A DNA stretch of 22,917 bases from JALONO01 sp038209965 (GCA_038209965.1 JBBQXF010000077.1:1-22917); one strand, 5' to 3'. Shown: positions 1-8,699, counted from the stretch's first letter. The notes: a model not told the origin generated them from the sequence alone. Numbers and translations: made by a program.

Positions 1-275
1 GGTAGTTTGGCTCTGCCTTGTAGCCATTTCCAACGAGCCGAAGGCGGCACATAAAAAACTCTTTCAGCTGTGTACTCGTCTTTGTCTTCTGGGTCTGCAC
101 CTGTTTCAGCTTTTTCAGCTTCTAATTGTTGATAGAGTTCATCAAAAGCATCAGAAATATATTTTAAGAAAATCAAACCCAATACAACGTGTTTGTATTC
201 AGCCGCATCCATATTGTTGCGAAGTTTGTCGGCTGCTAGCCAAAGGGTTTTTTCTAATTCTAAATTATCAGTCAT
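1..275 (-). CDS. hsdM: Type I restriction-modification methylase subunit M, N-terminal part (runs off left edge)
   Basis: The reverse strand from the ATG at 275 reads MTDNLELEKTLWLAADKLR, then an NMDAAEYKHV segment, then LGLIFLKYISDAF. This is the standard opening of the HsdM N-terminal helical domain. In this family the protein joins HsdS to methylate a bipartite DNA site and joins HsdR to cut unmethylated DNA. Only about 91 residues are present; the SAM-binding and NPPF-type motifs lie beyond the edge, so activity cannot be judged. The following hsdS and hsdR genes would also lie to the left. By hand count GC is about 40 percent here, lower than in neighbouring genes, which fits a transferred locus. 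There is no clear ribosome-binding site, as is usual in Bacteroidota. It is 43 bases downstream of a kinase gene on the same strand and is probably transcribed separately. Confidence 0.88.
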   Translation of the reverse strand, partial: MTDNLELEKTLWLAADKLRNNMDAAEYKHVVLGLIFLKYISDAFDELYQQLEAEKAETGADPEDKDEYTAERVFYVPPSARWKWLQGRAKL

Positions 276-318
276 TGCTTGCTTATCGTGCTTAATTTAC
301 AGGGCATAAAGGTACTCT

Positions 319-1611
319 TCATTCTTGTTTATTGTTTAAAAAGTCCCCCCTATTGTCACTTTCAACTTTTAAGGGTGGTGATTTGGCTAAATGCAGGGGC
401 AAAATAACAGTAAACGTAGCCCCGGCATTGACGGTACTTTCCACCATCAATTCACCATTCATTTTGTCGACCAAGGTCTTGACAATGGATAAGCCCAAGC
501 CAGTCGAAGGTTCGCCGCCGGTGGGCTGGGCACTCAATTTCTGGAAACGCTTAAATATTTTCTTTTTGTCGTCGTCGCTGAACCCTGGTCCTTGATCTTG
601 CACTTGGATGCGGGCCTGTTGCCCATTGTGCTTGGCCAACCGGACAAAGATGTGCCCGCCCCGATTGCTGGGGGAAAATTTAACCGCATTTGATACCAGG
701 TTATCCAAAACCCGGGTAAAGTAATCCGCACTAGCTGAGGCAAAAATGGGGGCTGTTACGTTTTCTAGCTGAATAGTCAGCCCTTTTTGGGCGGCCATGC
801 CTTCGTACTTTTGCACAATGGTCCAAATGACTTGGCCCAGATCGATTGCTTCCAACACTAGCTCGTCCGTCTGTTCTTCCAATTTTTCGGCAAACAGGAT
901 GTTTTGTACCAAGCGGACTCCTTGGCTGATTTCTTTCTGCAACAGGTTGTAATATTCGGCCTGTTCGGCTTGTTCGGACACCATTTTGATGAGCTCGATC
1001 AGGCCCGAGATCCGCCGGAGCGGAGCTTGGAGGTCGTGGGCCACGATGCCAATGATGCCGTTTTTTTCTCGCATGGCCTCCACTAGCAGTTCATAATGGA
1101 GGGTCAGCTCTTCTTTTTGTTGGGCAATCTCTTCGTTTTGGCGCCGCACTTCCACCGTCCGCTCCTCCACCCGCTGCTCCAATTCAGCCTTGGCCTGTTG
1201 CAAAGCACCGATCAATTGTTGGTTTCGCTGTTTGAGTGTATAAGCTTCCAGTGCTTTCTGGAGGGAAAGCCTCATTTCGGTATCGTCCCACGGTTTGGAG
1301 ATGTAGCGGTAAATGCCACATTCATTGATGGCAGTAATGATGACCTCGGGCTCGCTGAAACCGGTCAACAATATTTTGACCACATCGGGGTAGCGGGCCG
1401 TGATTTGCTTGAGCAGCGTTACCCCGTCCATGTCGGGCATCCGCTGGTCGGTAATCACGAGATCGATCGGGTGTTCTTCCAGCACTGCCAGCCCACGCGT
1501 GCCCGAAAGTGCGGTATAAATTTTATAATCCCACTTGTAAGCAGCCTTGAACACGTTTAGGTTCGCCTCTTCATCATCTACATATAGTATACTGTATTTT
1601 TCCTTTTGCAT
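319..1611 (-). CDS. Response regulator-histidine kinase fusion (REC-coiled coil-HisKA-HATPase)
   Basis: This 430-residue soluble protein has an N-terminal receiver domain at about 5-125. Its acidic pocket is D12/D13, the phospho-acceptor is D55 in VITDQRMPD, and the switch and lysine residues are T83 and K106 (YISKPW). A Glu/Gln-rich coiled coil covers about 130-180. The dimerisation domain carries the phosphorylatable H192 in VAHDLQAPL. The ATPase domain shows the N box (DNLVSNAVKFSP), the G1 box (DQGPGFS) and the G2 box (TGLGLSIV). There is no membrane segment, no input domain and no DNA-binding domain. The gene begins 14 bases after the propeller kinase on the same strand, so the two are almost surely co-transcribed. 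A likely role is to receive phosphate from that kinase through D55 and pass the signal on through H192. This is inference; the final output regulator is not in the neighbourhood. The fold call is secure. Confidence 0.93.
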   Translation of the reverse strand: MQKEKYSILYVDDEEANLNVFKAAYKWDYKIYTALSGTRGLAVLEEHPIDLVITDQRMPDMDGVTLLKQITARYPDVVKILLTGFSEPEVIITAINECGIYRYISKPWDDTEMRLSLQKALEAYTLKQRNQQLIGALQQAKAELEQRVEERTVEVRRQNEEIAQQKEELTLHYELLVEAMREKNGIIGIVAHDLQAPLRRISGLIELIKMVSEQAEQAEYYNLLQKEISQGVRLVQNILFAEKLEEQTDELVLEAIDLGQVIWTIVQKYEGMAAQKGLTIQLENVTAPIFASASADYFTRVLDNLVSNAVKFSPSNRGGHIFVRLAKHNGQQARIQVQDQGPGFSDDDKKKIFKRFQKLSAQPTGGEPSTGLGLSIVKTLVDKMNGELMVESTVNAGATFTVILPLHLAKSPPLKVESDNRGDFLNNKQE

Positions 1612-1625
1612 GTGTCTCCACCGTG

Positions 1626-4600
1626 TTAACCGTTCAATGTAATTTTGGGTAAAGTTATCACAAATTCCGCGCCTTTTTGGGGAGCAGAGTGTACTTGGAT
1701 GCTCCCTTTTAAATCTTGGATGATGCCAAAGGACACGGCCAGGCCCAAACCAGTGCCTTTGCCCACTTCTTTGGTAGTGAAAAAGGGCTCAAATATTTTG
1801 GCTTTGACGGCCTCACTCATGCCTTGGCCAGTATCTTTAAAAGTGATCAGGATATGTGCTTCTTTAACTTGGGTGGTAATGGTGATGGTGCCAGCCCCGA
1901 CCATCGCGTGGATGGCATTTTCCAGTATGTTGGTAAATACTTGATTCAATCGACCGTGATTGGATAGTACGATTGGCATTTTTTCGTCATAGTTACGCAC
2001 AATTTTGATGCAATTCTCCATTTTGTAGCGCAACATGGTAAGCGAAAAATCAATTTCCTTGTGCAAGTCGCCCGGGTAGGAGTCATCTTGGCTGATCCGG
2101 GAAAAATTGCGCAAGTTTTTTACAATTTCTGCCGCTCGGCTTGCTCCTTCCTTGATGTCCCGCATGAGGATATGGAGATCGCTGATCACTTCTTCGTAAT
2201 TGTACTTTTCCTTGAGCTGTTCGGTTTGTTCCAAAATGCTCATCACGTTGTCGCGCAAATAGCCGTCGTGGATGACTAGGTTCAGTTCTTCAAACTTATC
2301 CTCAATTTCCAACAGGGCCGTGAGGTTTTTTTCTAGGCCAATGACCCCACCGAACACGAAATTGAGCGGGTTGTTGATCTCGTGGGCAATCCCGGCCATG
2401 ACCCGCCCCAGGGATGCCAATTTTTCGGACTGCACCAACTGGCCATGGGCTGAGCTCAGTTCATCGTTCACTTCCTCCAGCCGGCGGTATGCATCGGCAT
2501 TCTCTAGGGCAATGGCCGTGTAAGCTGCCAAATTGCGGAGAATTTCCAGATAATAGGGTGGGTAGGCATTTTTCTGAAAACTCTGGACAGTAATGACCCC
2601 TTGTGATTTTTCGTGGGCGATCAATGGCAAATACACGATCGATTGGGCCACTTGCTCGCCCACTTGCGAGGGCTGGATCTCTTGAAAATAGGTCCCGAAT
2701 TCTTTTTCGTAGTCTTGAATGATGATTTCTTCGCGGTGGATAAAACTGCGGATCGATAGGCGGGGCGGGCCGTCGAGGCGGAAACTGACCGGGGGCATGG
2801 GGGCGCCGGCCGTGTGCCGCCCAATAAAATCAAGGGCATTGTTGGGTGGATTGAAAATTCCGATGGCAAACACATCGGCACTCATCAATTCATAGACATT
2901 CTTATAAACAGTGCGCACGATGGTTTCGGCCGACAGCGAGGCCGTGATGAGTTTGCCAATGTCGGTCAGTTGCCGCAGGCTGGTCAAGGATTGTTCCGCC
3001 TGCACTTTCTGCTGCGAAATCTCCTCTTTTTGGGAAAAAATCAGTTCGGTCCGCTCGCTCACTTGGTACTCAAGCTTTTGCTTCCGGGACCGCGAACGCC
3101 AGGACAAATAAGCACCCAGCCCCACGCTCAAGAGTATGAGGCAAGGCAATACCCAGGCTTGCTGCCAAAAAGGGGGCTTGACCACAATATGCAGCACAGT
3201 CTGGGACTGGCTTCGCAATCCCCGTTGATCGATCCCGCGCAGCCGGAACACATAATGGCCAGCCGATAGATTGGAATAGGCCGCTCCCGGATAGCCGGCG
3301 GCCGTAGTGAGCCAGCTTTTGTCCACCCCCTCCATCTGGTACTCGAACAAATGTTTTTCTGGCGCATAAAAAACTGGCAGGGCAAATTGGAGGGTGATGT
3401 TGGTGCTGTCATAAGACAAATACAAAGTATCGGCGTAAGCAATATTTTTGGTCAGCACCCCGCTTTGATAATTGGCAAAAGGGCGGTTAAAAAGCAGTAG
3501 GGAGCTGATAATGGCGGGTGGGGGGGCACTGAAGCTGGCACTGGCCACTTGGCTGGGATAAAATGCGTTGAACCCTTTAATACCCCCAAAAAAGACGCGC
3601 CCATCGTGGCCCAATGCGTGGGCATTGGTATTGAACTCCCGGCTCTGCAACCCATCGCCCTCATCAAAATATTGGGCTTGATAGGTTTTCAGGTTGAAGC
3701 GGGTCAAGCCGTAGCCGCCCCCGATCCAAAGATTTCCCTGCCCATCGCCCTGCAACCCATAAACAGAATTTTCCAATAAGCCATTGGATCTGTTGAACTG
3801 CTCTATTTTGCCTGTAATGGTGTTGAGCCGGCCCAAACCATTGGTGTTCATGCCCACCCACAAGATGGAATCATTTTCTAAATAAGCGCCGCGAACGAAA
3901 TTCTCGGACAAGCCAAAGTTGCTGGCCGAATTTTGCGGTTTGTCATAAATGCGCAGCACTTTGCCCGTTATTGGATCCAGCGCCACTACACCCCGGTTTA
4001 AGGTGCTGATGTAGAAGATGCCTTTACTGTCCCGCGCAATGGACGTGGCCGATAAAGTTCGATCAGCGGCGTCTTTGTGGGCCACGATCTGGCAGTCACC
4101 GGGGGCTCGCCAAGTGACCCGCAACAGCCCTTGGAGGGTGCCCACCCATAAATTCCCTTCCCGATCCTCTTGAATGGCCCGTACCACGTTGCTGGCGCGC
4201 AGCACGGGCTGCCCGCGCGAAAGATCATAGTGCTCAAACTTGCCTCGTCCACCGGGAATTTTGGGTGGCACAAAGCGGTTCAGGCCCGGGTGGTTCACCT
4301 GATTGGTCCCCACCCAAATATTGCCCCGGCTGTCTTGAAATACAGTATGTACCTCATCGCTGCTGAGTGAACTGGGATCTTGGGGTTGGTGGCGGTAATG
4401 CCGAAATTCGCCCCGGCTCAGCTCAGCCGGGGTAGCGGCGTTCAGGCCGCCCTTGGTGGTTCCTACCCAAAGAGTGCCCGATCGATCTTCAAAAATGCAG
4501 CGGATCACGTTGTAGCTCAAGCTGGTAGATTGCAATGGGTTGTGCTGGTAGAGGACAAACCGCATGGTATTGGGGTGAAAATAATTGGCCCCACCGTTGA

Positions 4601-5657
4601 TCGTTCCCACCCAAAAGCCACCCGTCTGATCGGCGGCAATGGCAAATGTAGCATCACTGCTCAAGCCCGACGGATCGGCGGGGGAGTTGCGAAAGTGGTG
4701 GAAGCCTGTTTTCCCGTTCAGTTGCTGGTACATCAGATCCAGTCCGCTATTGGTGCAGACCCACAACCGGCCATCGGGGCCAAACAAAAGTGACTCCATT
4801 TGATCCGAGGCGGGTGAAGTCGGATCGGCCGGGTTGGATTGGAAGCGGGTGAAGGTTTGGGTTTGGGGATCAAATTGGTTGAGGCCACTGTTGTAGGTAG
4901 TAGCCCATATTTTGCCATCGGGCGCCACTGCCAGGGCACTCACCAAATCGCTGCTCAGGCTGGTCGGATCCTGGGGATTGTGGCGGTGATGGATAAATTT
5001 ATCATTGGCAACTTCATAATGTTCCAAGCCGCCCCCCCCAGTGCCAAACCATAGATCACCCCGCTCATCTTCGGCAATGGCATAAACGTTATTGTTGCTT
5101 ACTGAGCGGGGTTCTTCGGGATCGTGTTGGAAGAAGCGTACTACTTTACGGTCAGCATCGATCTTGAGGATGCCGCTCCCAAGGGTTCCCACCCAAATAT
5201 TGCCCAACCGATCTTCATGAAGGGCCAGTACCATGCCCAGCCGCCGGTTTGGGGCATCGGGAAGACCAATGGGGAAATGCCGGAACTTTTCCGTCTTGGG
5301 ATCGAACCGATCCAAGCCCTCGGTGCTCCCCACCCAAATATAGCCCTGTCGATCTTCCCACAGTGCACCTACACGGCTGCCCGTCACCGAAGTGGAATCG
5401 AGGGGCGAGTTTTTGTAGATGCGCACCATTTTTAGGCCATCGTATTTATTTAGGCCATCGGCCGTGCCGAACCAGACGAATCCTTTTCGGTCTTGCAAAA
5501 TGGCCTGCACATCGTTCTGTGAAAGTCCTTGTGCCAGCCCAATGTGGCGGAACCGGAGGTTTGGGCGGCTGATCAATTGTGCGTTGGCTTGGCCAACTAC
5601 CAAAAAAAAGCTGGCAACAATAAGGCTACGATACCAATAGGCAATAAGAAGTGTCAT
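1626..5657 (-). CDS. Membrane sensor histidine kinase: two 7-bladed Reg_prop propellers, Y_Y_Y, TM, GAF, HisKA, HATPase
   Basis: I place the start at the ATG at 5657 (1343 residues), because it gives a clean signal peptide ending near VVGQANA and leaves 31 bases after dapF. The open frame continues upstream into dapF but that part is not credible. Residues 35-700 hold 14 Reg_prop motifs of the type DRxGxxWVGT, enough for two seven-bladed propellers. A Y_Y_Y domain (about 735-827) follows, then a membrane helix (about 834-852), a coiled coil with SQKEEISQQK, a GAF-like domain (about 890-1055), and a kinase core with H1092 in AHEINNPLNF. The ATP lid residues DTGQGM and GTGLGLAV are intact. Relatives of this architecture bind ligands, often glycans, in the periplasm. 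Unlike many Bacteroides hybrid systems, it has no C-terminal receiver or AraC-type DNA-binding domain; the next gene supplies a receiver. The ligand is unknown. Confidence 0.94.
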   Translation of the reverse strand: MTLLIAYWYRSLIVASFFLVVGQANAQLISRPNLRFRHIGLAQGLSQNDVQAILQDRKGFVWFGTADGLNKYDGLKMVRIYKNSPLDSTSVTGSRVGALWEDRQGYIWVGSTEGLDRFDPKTEKFRHFPIGLPDAPNRRLGMVLALHEDRLGNIWVGTLGSGILKIDADRKVVRFFQHDPEEPRSVSNNNVYAIAEDERGDLWFGTGGGGLEHYEVANDKFIHHRHNPQDPTSLSSDLVSALAVAPDGKIWATTYNSGLNQFDPQTQTFTRFQSNPADPTSPASDQMESLLFGPDGRLWVCTNSGLDLMYQQLNGKTGFHHFRNSPADPSGLSSDATFAIAADQTGGFWVGTINGGANYFHPNTMRFVLYQHNPLQSTSLSYNVIRCIFEDRSGTLWVGTTKGGLNAATPAELSRGEFRHYRHQPQDPSSLSSDEVHTVFQDSRGNIWVGTNQVNHPGLNRFVPPKIPGGRGKFEHYDLSRGQPVLRASNVVRAIQEDREGNLWVGTLQGLLRVTWRAPGDCQIVAHKDAADRTLSATSIARDSKGIFYISTLNRGVVALDPITGKVLRIYDKPQNSASNFGLSENFVRGAYLENDSILWVGMNTNGLGRLNTITGKIEQFNRSNGLLENSVYGLQGDGQGNLWIGGGYGLTRFNLKTYQAQYFDEGDGLQSREFNTNAHALGHDGRVFFGGIKGFNAFYPSQVASASFSAPPPAIISSLLLFNRPFANYQSGVLTKNIAYADTLYLSYDSTNITLQFALPVFYAPEKHLFEYQMEGVDKSWLTTAAGYPGAAYSNLSAGHYVFRLRGIDQRGLRSQSQTVLHIVVKPPFWQQAWVLPCLILLSVGLGAYLSWRSRSRKQKLEYQVSERTELIFSQKEEISQQKVQAEQSLTSLRQLTDIGKLITASLSAETIVRTVYKNVYELMSADVFAIGIFNPPNNALDFIGRHTAGAPMPPVSFRLDGPPRLSIRSFIHREEIIIQDYEKEFGTYFQEIQPSQVGEQVAQSIVYLPLIAHEKSQGVITVQSFQKNAYPPYYLEILRNLAAYTAIALENADAYRRLEEVNDELSSAHGQLVQSEKLASLGRVMAGIAHEINNPLNFVFGGVIGLEKNLTALLEIEDKFEELNLVIHDGYLRDNVMSILEQTEQLKEKYNYEEVISDLHILMRDIKEGASRAAEIVKNLRNFSRISQDDSYPGDLHKEIDFSLTMLRYKMENCIKIVRNYDEKMPIVLSNHGRLNQVFTNILENAIHAMVGAGTITITTQVKEAHILITFKDTGQGMSEAVKAKIFEPFFTTKEVGKGTGLGLAVSFGIIQDLKGSIQVHSAPQKGAEFVITLPKITLNG

Positions 5658-5688
5658 GTTGTGCGGTAAAAAGCGGAAGTTGCTCCCC

Positions 5689-6492
5689 TTAGGATTCAGT
5701 CTCAATGCTACCTTCATACACCTTGGCGACGGGGCCATGCAACCAGATTTGCGCAAACGTGTGCGGCTCTTTTGTAAAGGAAACCGCCAAATCGCCTCCT
5801 TTTGTGCTAATATAAACGGTCGGATGGGCTTCATTGTTTGGTAGGATGCCAGCCAGCTGGGCTGCCACCGCGCTGGCCACCGCCCCAGTGCCACAAGAAA
5901 AAGTCTCATCCTCAACCCCGCGCTCGTAGGTGCGCACCCGCAGGCCGCCATTGTACGGCTCCACAAAATTAACGTTGGTGCCGCCAAGTGGGCCGTAGGT
6001 GTTGCTGTACCGGATTTTGCGGCCCTCGGTCACCACGTCCACCGCGCCCACATCATCGACCAACTTGACATAATGGGGCGAGCCGGTATCAAGAAAAAAA
6101 TAGCCATTGCCCACTTCCCAGCCAGTCACATTCTGCATTTTAAGCCCAATCAACGCGCTGTCGGTGTCCCAAGTGGCTTCGTGCAGGCCGTCTGGGGCCA
6201 TGAACACGGGCCAATGGCGCAAAAATCCCAAACGATGGGCAAAGTCGACGATGCAGCGCCCGCCATTGCCGCACATGGAACCGGGTTGGCCATCGGCGTT
6301 GAAGTAGTGCATTTCGAAATCGGCAGTTTCGTGGTAGCGAAGTAGCATCAGGCCGTCGGCCCCAATCCCAAACCGGCGGTCACAAAGCTGGGTGATCAGG
6401 GCATGGTCGTGAGGGTCAAACTCGGTCAACCGATCATCGATCAAGATGAAATCATTGCCTGTTCCTTGGTATTTTGTGAAATGGAGTGCCAT
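5689..6492 (-). CDS. dapF: Diaminopimelate epimerase
   Basis: DapF interconverts LL- and meso-diaminopimelate, a cytosolic step of lysine and peptidoglycan synthesis. The 267-residue product opens MALHFTKYQGTGNDF, typical of DapF. It has both catalytic cysteines in their usual settings: SMCGNGGRC in the first half and ETFSCGTGAVASA in the second. Length is normal for the family. A GTG two codons upstream (6498) could also serve, but the ATG at 6492 matches the family N terminus. It is the first gene of a minus-strand run leading into the two kinases, with only 31 bases to the next start. It is divergent from ruvX. Linkage to sensor kinases is unusual and need not mean a shared function. Confidence 0.96.
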   Translation of the reverse strand: MALHFTKYQGTGNDFILIDDRLTEFDPHDHALITQLCDRRFGIGADGLMLLRYHETADFEMHYFNADGQPGSMCGNGGRCIVDFAHRLGFLRHWPVFMAPDGLHEATWDTDSALIGLKMQNVTGWEVGNGYFFLDTGSPHYVKLVDDVGAVDVVTEGRKIRYSNTYGPLGGTNVNFVEPYNGGLRVRTYERGVEDETFSCGTGAVASAVAAQLAGILPNNEAHPTVYISTKGGDLAVSFTKEPHTFAQIWLHGPVAKVYEGSIETES

Positions 6493-6551
6493 AACCACGG
6501 AGTTTTACGTAATTTTGTGGAGTTGAGCAATTTTAAACAATATCCTTGACT

Positions 6552-6577
6552 AATGCAACAGCATTTTTTGTTGCATT
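6552..6577. repeat. Inverted repeat in the dapF/ruvX divergent spacer
   Basis: AATGCAACA (6552-6560) pairs perfectly with TGTTGCATT (6569-6577) across an 8-base T-rich loop. It lies about 45 bases upstream of the ruvX start and 60 bases upstream of dapF on the other strand. It could be an operator for a dimeric repressor or a small RNA hairpin. The T run lies in the loop rather than after the stem, so it is not a standard terminator. Function is not known. Confidence 0.45.
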
Positions 6578-6620
6578 GGGCCAGCGGTGAACTATTTGGG
6601 CATACCATTAAAAATATACC

Positions 6621-7061
6621 TTGGGACGCATCCTTGCCATAGATTACGGAACTAAACGAGTAGGCTTGGCCGTGACCGATCCACTAAGGATATTTGCAAC
6701 CGCATTGTGCACGATCCATTCGGCAAAATTGATCGCGTTCTTAAAGGAATATCACACTCAAGAACAAATTGAAGGTTTTGTGCTGGGGATGCCCAAACGG
6801 TTGGACAATACTGACACCAACAATACAAAACATGTCAATATATTTAATAAACTGTTGACTAAAAATTTCCCGGACATTCCAGTTTACTTGGTCGATGAGC
6901 GGTTTACTTCTTCCATCGCCTTGGACACTTTGATCCTAGCCGGGACAACCAAAAAATTCCGTCGCGAAAAATCCAACATTGACAAAGTGAGCGCAGTGTT
7001 GATTTTGCAGACTTATTTGGAACGCAGCGTTTCGGGTGCCCCCATTCTTGCAAATTTGTAA
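6621..7061 (+). CDS. ruvX: Putative pre-16S rRNA nuclease / Holliday junction resolvase-like protein
   Basis: This is a YqgF/RuvX-family RNase H-fold protein of 146 residues. Visible family marks are the N-terminal AIDYGTKRVGLAVTD with D8, then VLGMPKRLD, VDERFTS with its acidic residue, and a C-terminal Asp before the helix KVSAVLILQTYLE. Bacterial members process the 5' end of 16S rRNA and have been proposed as junction resolvases. The start is a TTG at 6621: a TAA lies in frame at 6609-6611 and no ATG or GTG is available between them. The gene runs into def after 20 bases, so these two and the following hydrolase probably form one operon. Confidence 0.93.
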   Translation: MGRILAIDYGTKRVGLAVTDPLRIFATALCTIHSAKLIAFLKEYHTQEQIEGFVLGMPKRLDNTDTNNTKHVNIFNKLLTKNFPDIPVYLVDERFTSSIALDTLILAGTTKKFRREKSNIDKVSAVLILQTYLERSVSGAPILANL

Positions 7062-7081
7062 CACAAAAGACGACCCTATTT

Positions 7082-7636
7082 ATGATTTATCCAATTGTGG
7101 CCTATGGCGACCCGGTGCTGCGAAGAGTGGCAAGGGACATAGAACAAGGCGAAATCGATCTCCAGCAGCTTGCCGCCGATATGTACGAAACCATGCACCA
7201 CGCTGAGGGTGTTGGGCTGGCGGCCCCCCAAATTGGCATGGACATCCGCGTGTTTGTCGTTGATGGATCCACTACCAATGATGAAGAGCTGAAAACGTTC
7301 AAGCAGGTTTTTATCAATCCCCAAGTGATCCAGCAAGAGGGCAAGCTATGGCCCTACGAAGAGGGCTGTTTGAGCATCCCCAACATCCGTGAGGAAGTGA
7401 AACGCCAAGAAAGCATCCGCCTGAGCTACTTTGACCAAGATTGGGTGGCCTACGAAGTCGAGTTTTCGGGCATGAAAGCCCGGGTGATCCAGCACGAGTA
7501 CGACCACATCGAGGGCAAACTGTTTATCGACTACCTGTCGCCCTTGCGCCGGAGGCTGCTCAAGGGCAAGCTCGCCGATATCACGCGCGGACAAGCCAAG
7601 ACTGATTACCGGATGAAATTTCCAGCCAAAAAATAG
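7082..7636 (+). CDS. def: Peptide deformylase
   Basis: The enzyme removes the formyl group from the N-terminal methionine of new proteins. All three family motifs are intact in the 184-residue product: GVGLAAPQIG (43-52), EEGCLSIP with metal ligand C96, and QHEYDHIEG with metal ligands H138 and H142 and catalytic E139. Length and spacing are normal for a bacterial deformylase. It starts 20 bases after ruvX. Its TAG is directly followed by the ATG of the next gene, which suggests translational coupling. Confidence 0.97.
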   Translation: MIYPIVAYGDPVLRRVARDIEQGEIDLQQLAADMYETMHHAEGVGLAAPQIGMDIRVFVVDGSTTNDEELKTFKQVFINPQVIQQEGKLWPYEEGCLSIPNIREEVKRQESIRLSYFDQDWVAYEVEFSGMKARVIQHEYDHIEGKLFIDYLSPLRRRLLKGKLADITRGQAKTDYRMKFPAKK

Positions 7637-8662
7637 ATGGTGATGATCTACAAAGCACTGGCCCTACAGACTACCTGCCACGCGGTCAACCACCTGACTA
7701 CTCAGGACGAGGTGAGGGCGCACATCCGCCGGGAAATTGACCGGATCGGGGCGCAAATCAAAGCGTCGGTCTCTTTTATTGGCCGCGACTTGCGTTTGAT
7801 CGTTCTGCCCGAATATTTTCTGACCAGTTTCCCGCTGGGCGAAAGTTTGGCCCTGTGGCGCGAAAAAGCTTGTTTGGCCGCCGATGGCCCGGAGTTTGAA
7901 TGGCTCGGCAAGGTGGCCCAAGCCAACCAAATCTTTTTGTCGGGCAATGCCTACGAAACCGACCCCCATTTCCCCGATTTATATTTTCAGACCAGTTTTA
8001 TCATCGGCCCGTCGGGTGAAGTAGTGCTGCGGTACCGTCGGTTAGTCTCGATGTTTGCCCCCACTCCTCACGATGTCTGGGAAAAATACTTGGACATTTA
8101 TGGGCTGGAAGGAGTGTTCCCCGTGGCCCAGACCGAGATCGGCCGCTTGGCCTGTATCGCTTCCGAAGAAATCTTGTACCCCGAGATTGCCCGGTGCCTT
8201 GCCATGCGGGGGGCCGAAGTGTTCTTGCACTCTTCCTCCGAAGTGGGCAGCCCATTGCTCACCCAAAAAAATGTGGCCAAACTGGCCCGGGCCATCGAAA
8301 ACATGGCCTATGTGGTATCGGCCAACTCGGCGGGCATCTCGGGCATCCCGATTCCCCTTGCTTCCACGGACGGGAGTTCCAAGATAGTTAACTACAACGG
8401 TTTGGTGTTGGCTGAAGCCGGTTACGGCGAAAGCATGGTGGCCAATGCCGACATTGATCTCAATGCCCTGCGCCATTTCCGCCACCGGCCAGCGATGGGC
8501 AACCTATTGGCCCGCCAACGGTTCGAACTGTATGCTGAAAGCTATGCCCAGCACAGTTTTTATCCCCCCAATACATTACTGGGCCAAGTAGCCGATCGGA
8601 GCCATTTTATCAATACCCAAGTGGAAACCATCGCCCGGTTGGACAAGCTGGGACTGATCTGA
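7637..8662 (+). CDS. Carbon-nitrogen hydrolase (nitrilase/amidase superfamily) with non-standard catalytic positions
   Basis: The 341-residue product has the nitrilase superfamily outline: a catalytic Glu in VLPEYF (E59), a central YRRL segment (residues 133-136) where most members have YRK, and the nucleophile-elbow region GRLACIASEEILYPEIAR (169-186). Later segments AMRGAEVFLHSSSE and ARAIENMAYVVSANSAG are also typical. Two points are odd. The usual catalytic Lys is replaced by R135. Cysteine C173 is three residues further from the PE motif than normal, with S176 at the usual nucleophile spacing. It may be an amidase with shifted geometry or a protein without hydrolase activity; substrate is unknown. 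Two starts fit, ATG 7637 and ATG 7643. It abuts the def stop codon and ends before a hairpin terminator. Confidence 0.85.
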   Translation: MVMIYKALALQTTCHAVNHLTTQDEVRAHIRREIDRIGAQIKASVSFIGRDLRLIVLPEYFLTSFPLGESLALWREKACLAADGPEFEWLGKVAQANQIFLSGNAYETDPHFPDLYFQTSFIIGPSGEVVLRYRRLVSMFAPTPHDVWEKYLDIYGLEGVFPVAQTEIGRLACIASEEILYPEIARCLAMRGAEVFLHSSSEVGSPLLTQKNVAKLARAIENMAYVVSANSAGISGIPIPLASTDGSSKIVNYNGLVLAEAGYGESMVANADIDLNALRHFRHRPAMGNLLARQRFELYAESYAQHSFYPPNTLLGQVADRSHFINTQVETIARLDKLGLI

Positions 8663-8699
8663 GCACCGCACTGCCACAAAGAACCGTTATTGATTGAGC

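Noticed and set aside
5658..5987. Upstream extension of the propeller kinase frame into dapF
   Set aside because: It overlaps the coding end of dapF in another frame, has no signal-peptide logic, and the ATG at 5657 gives a proper signal peptide.
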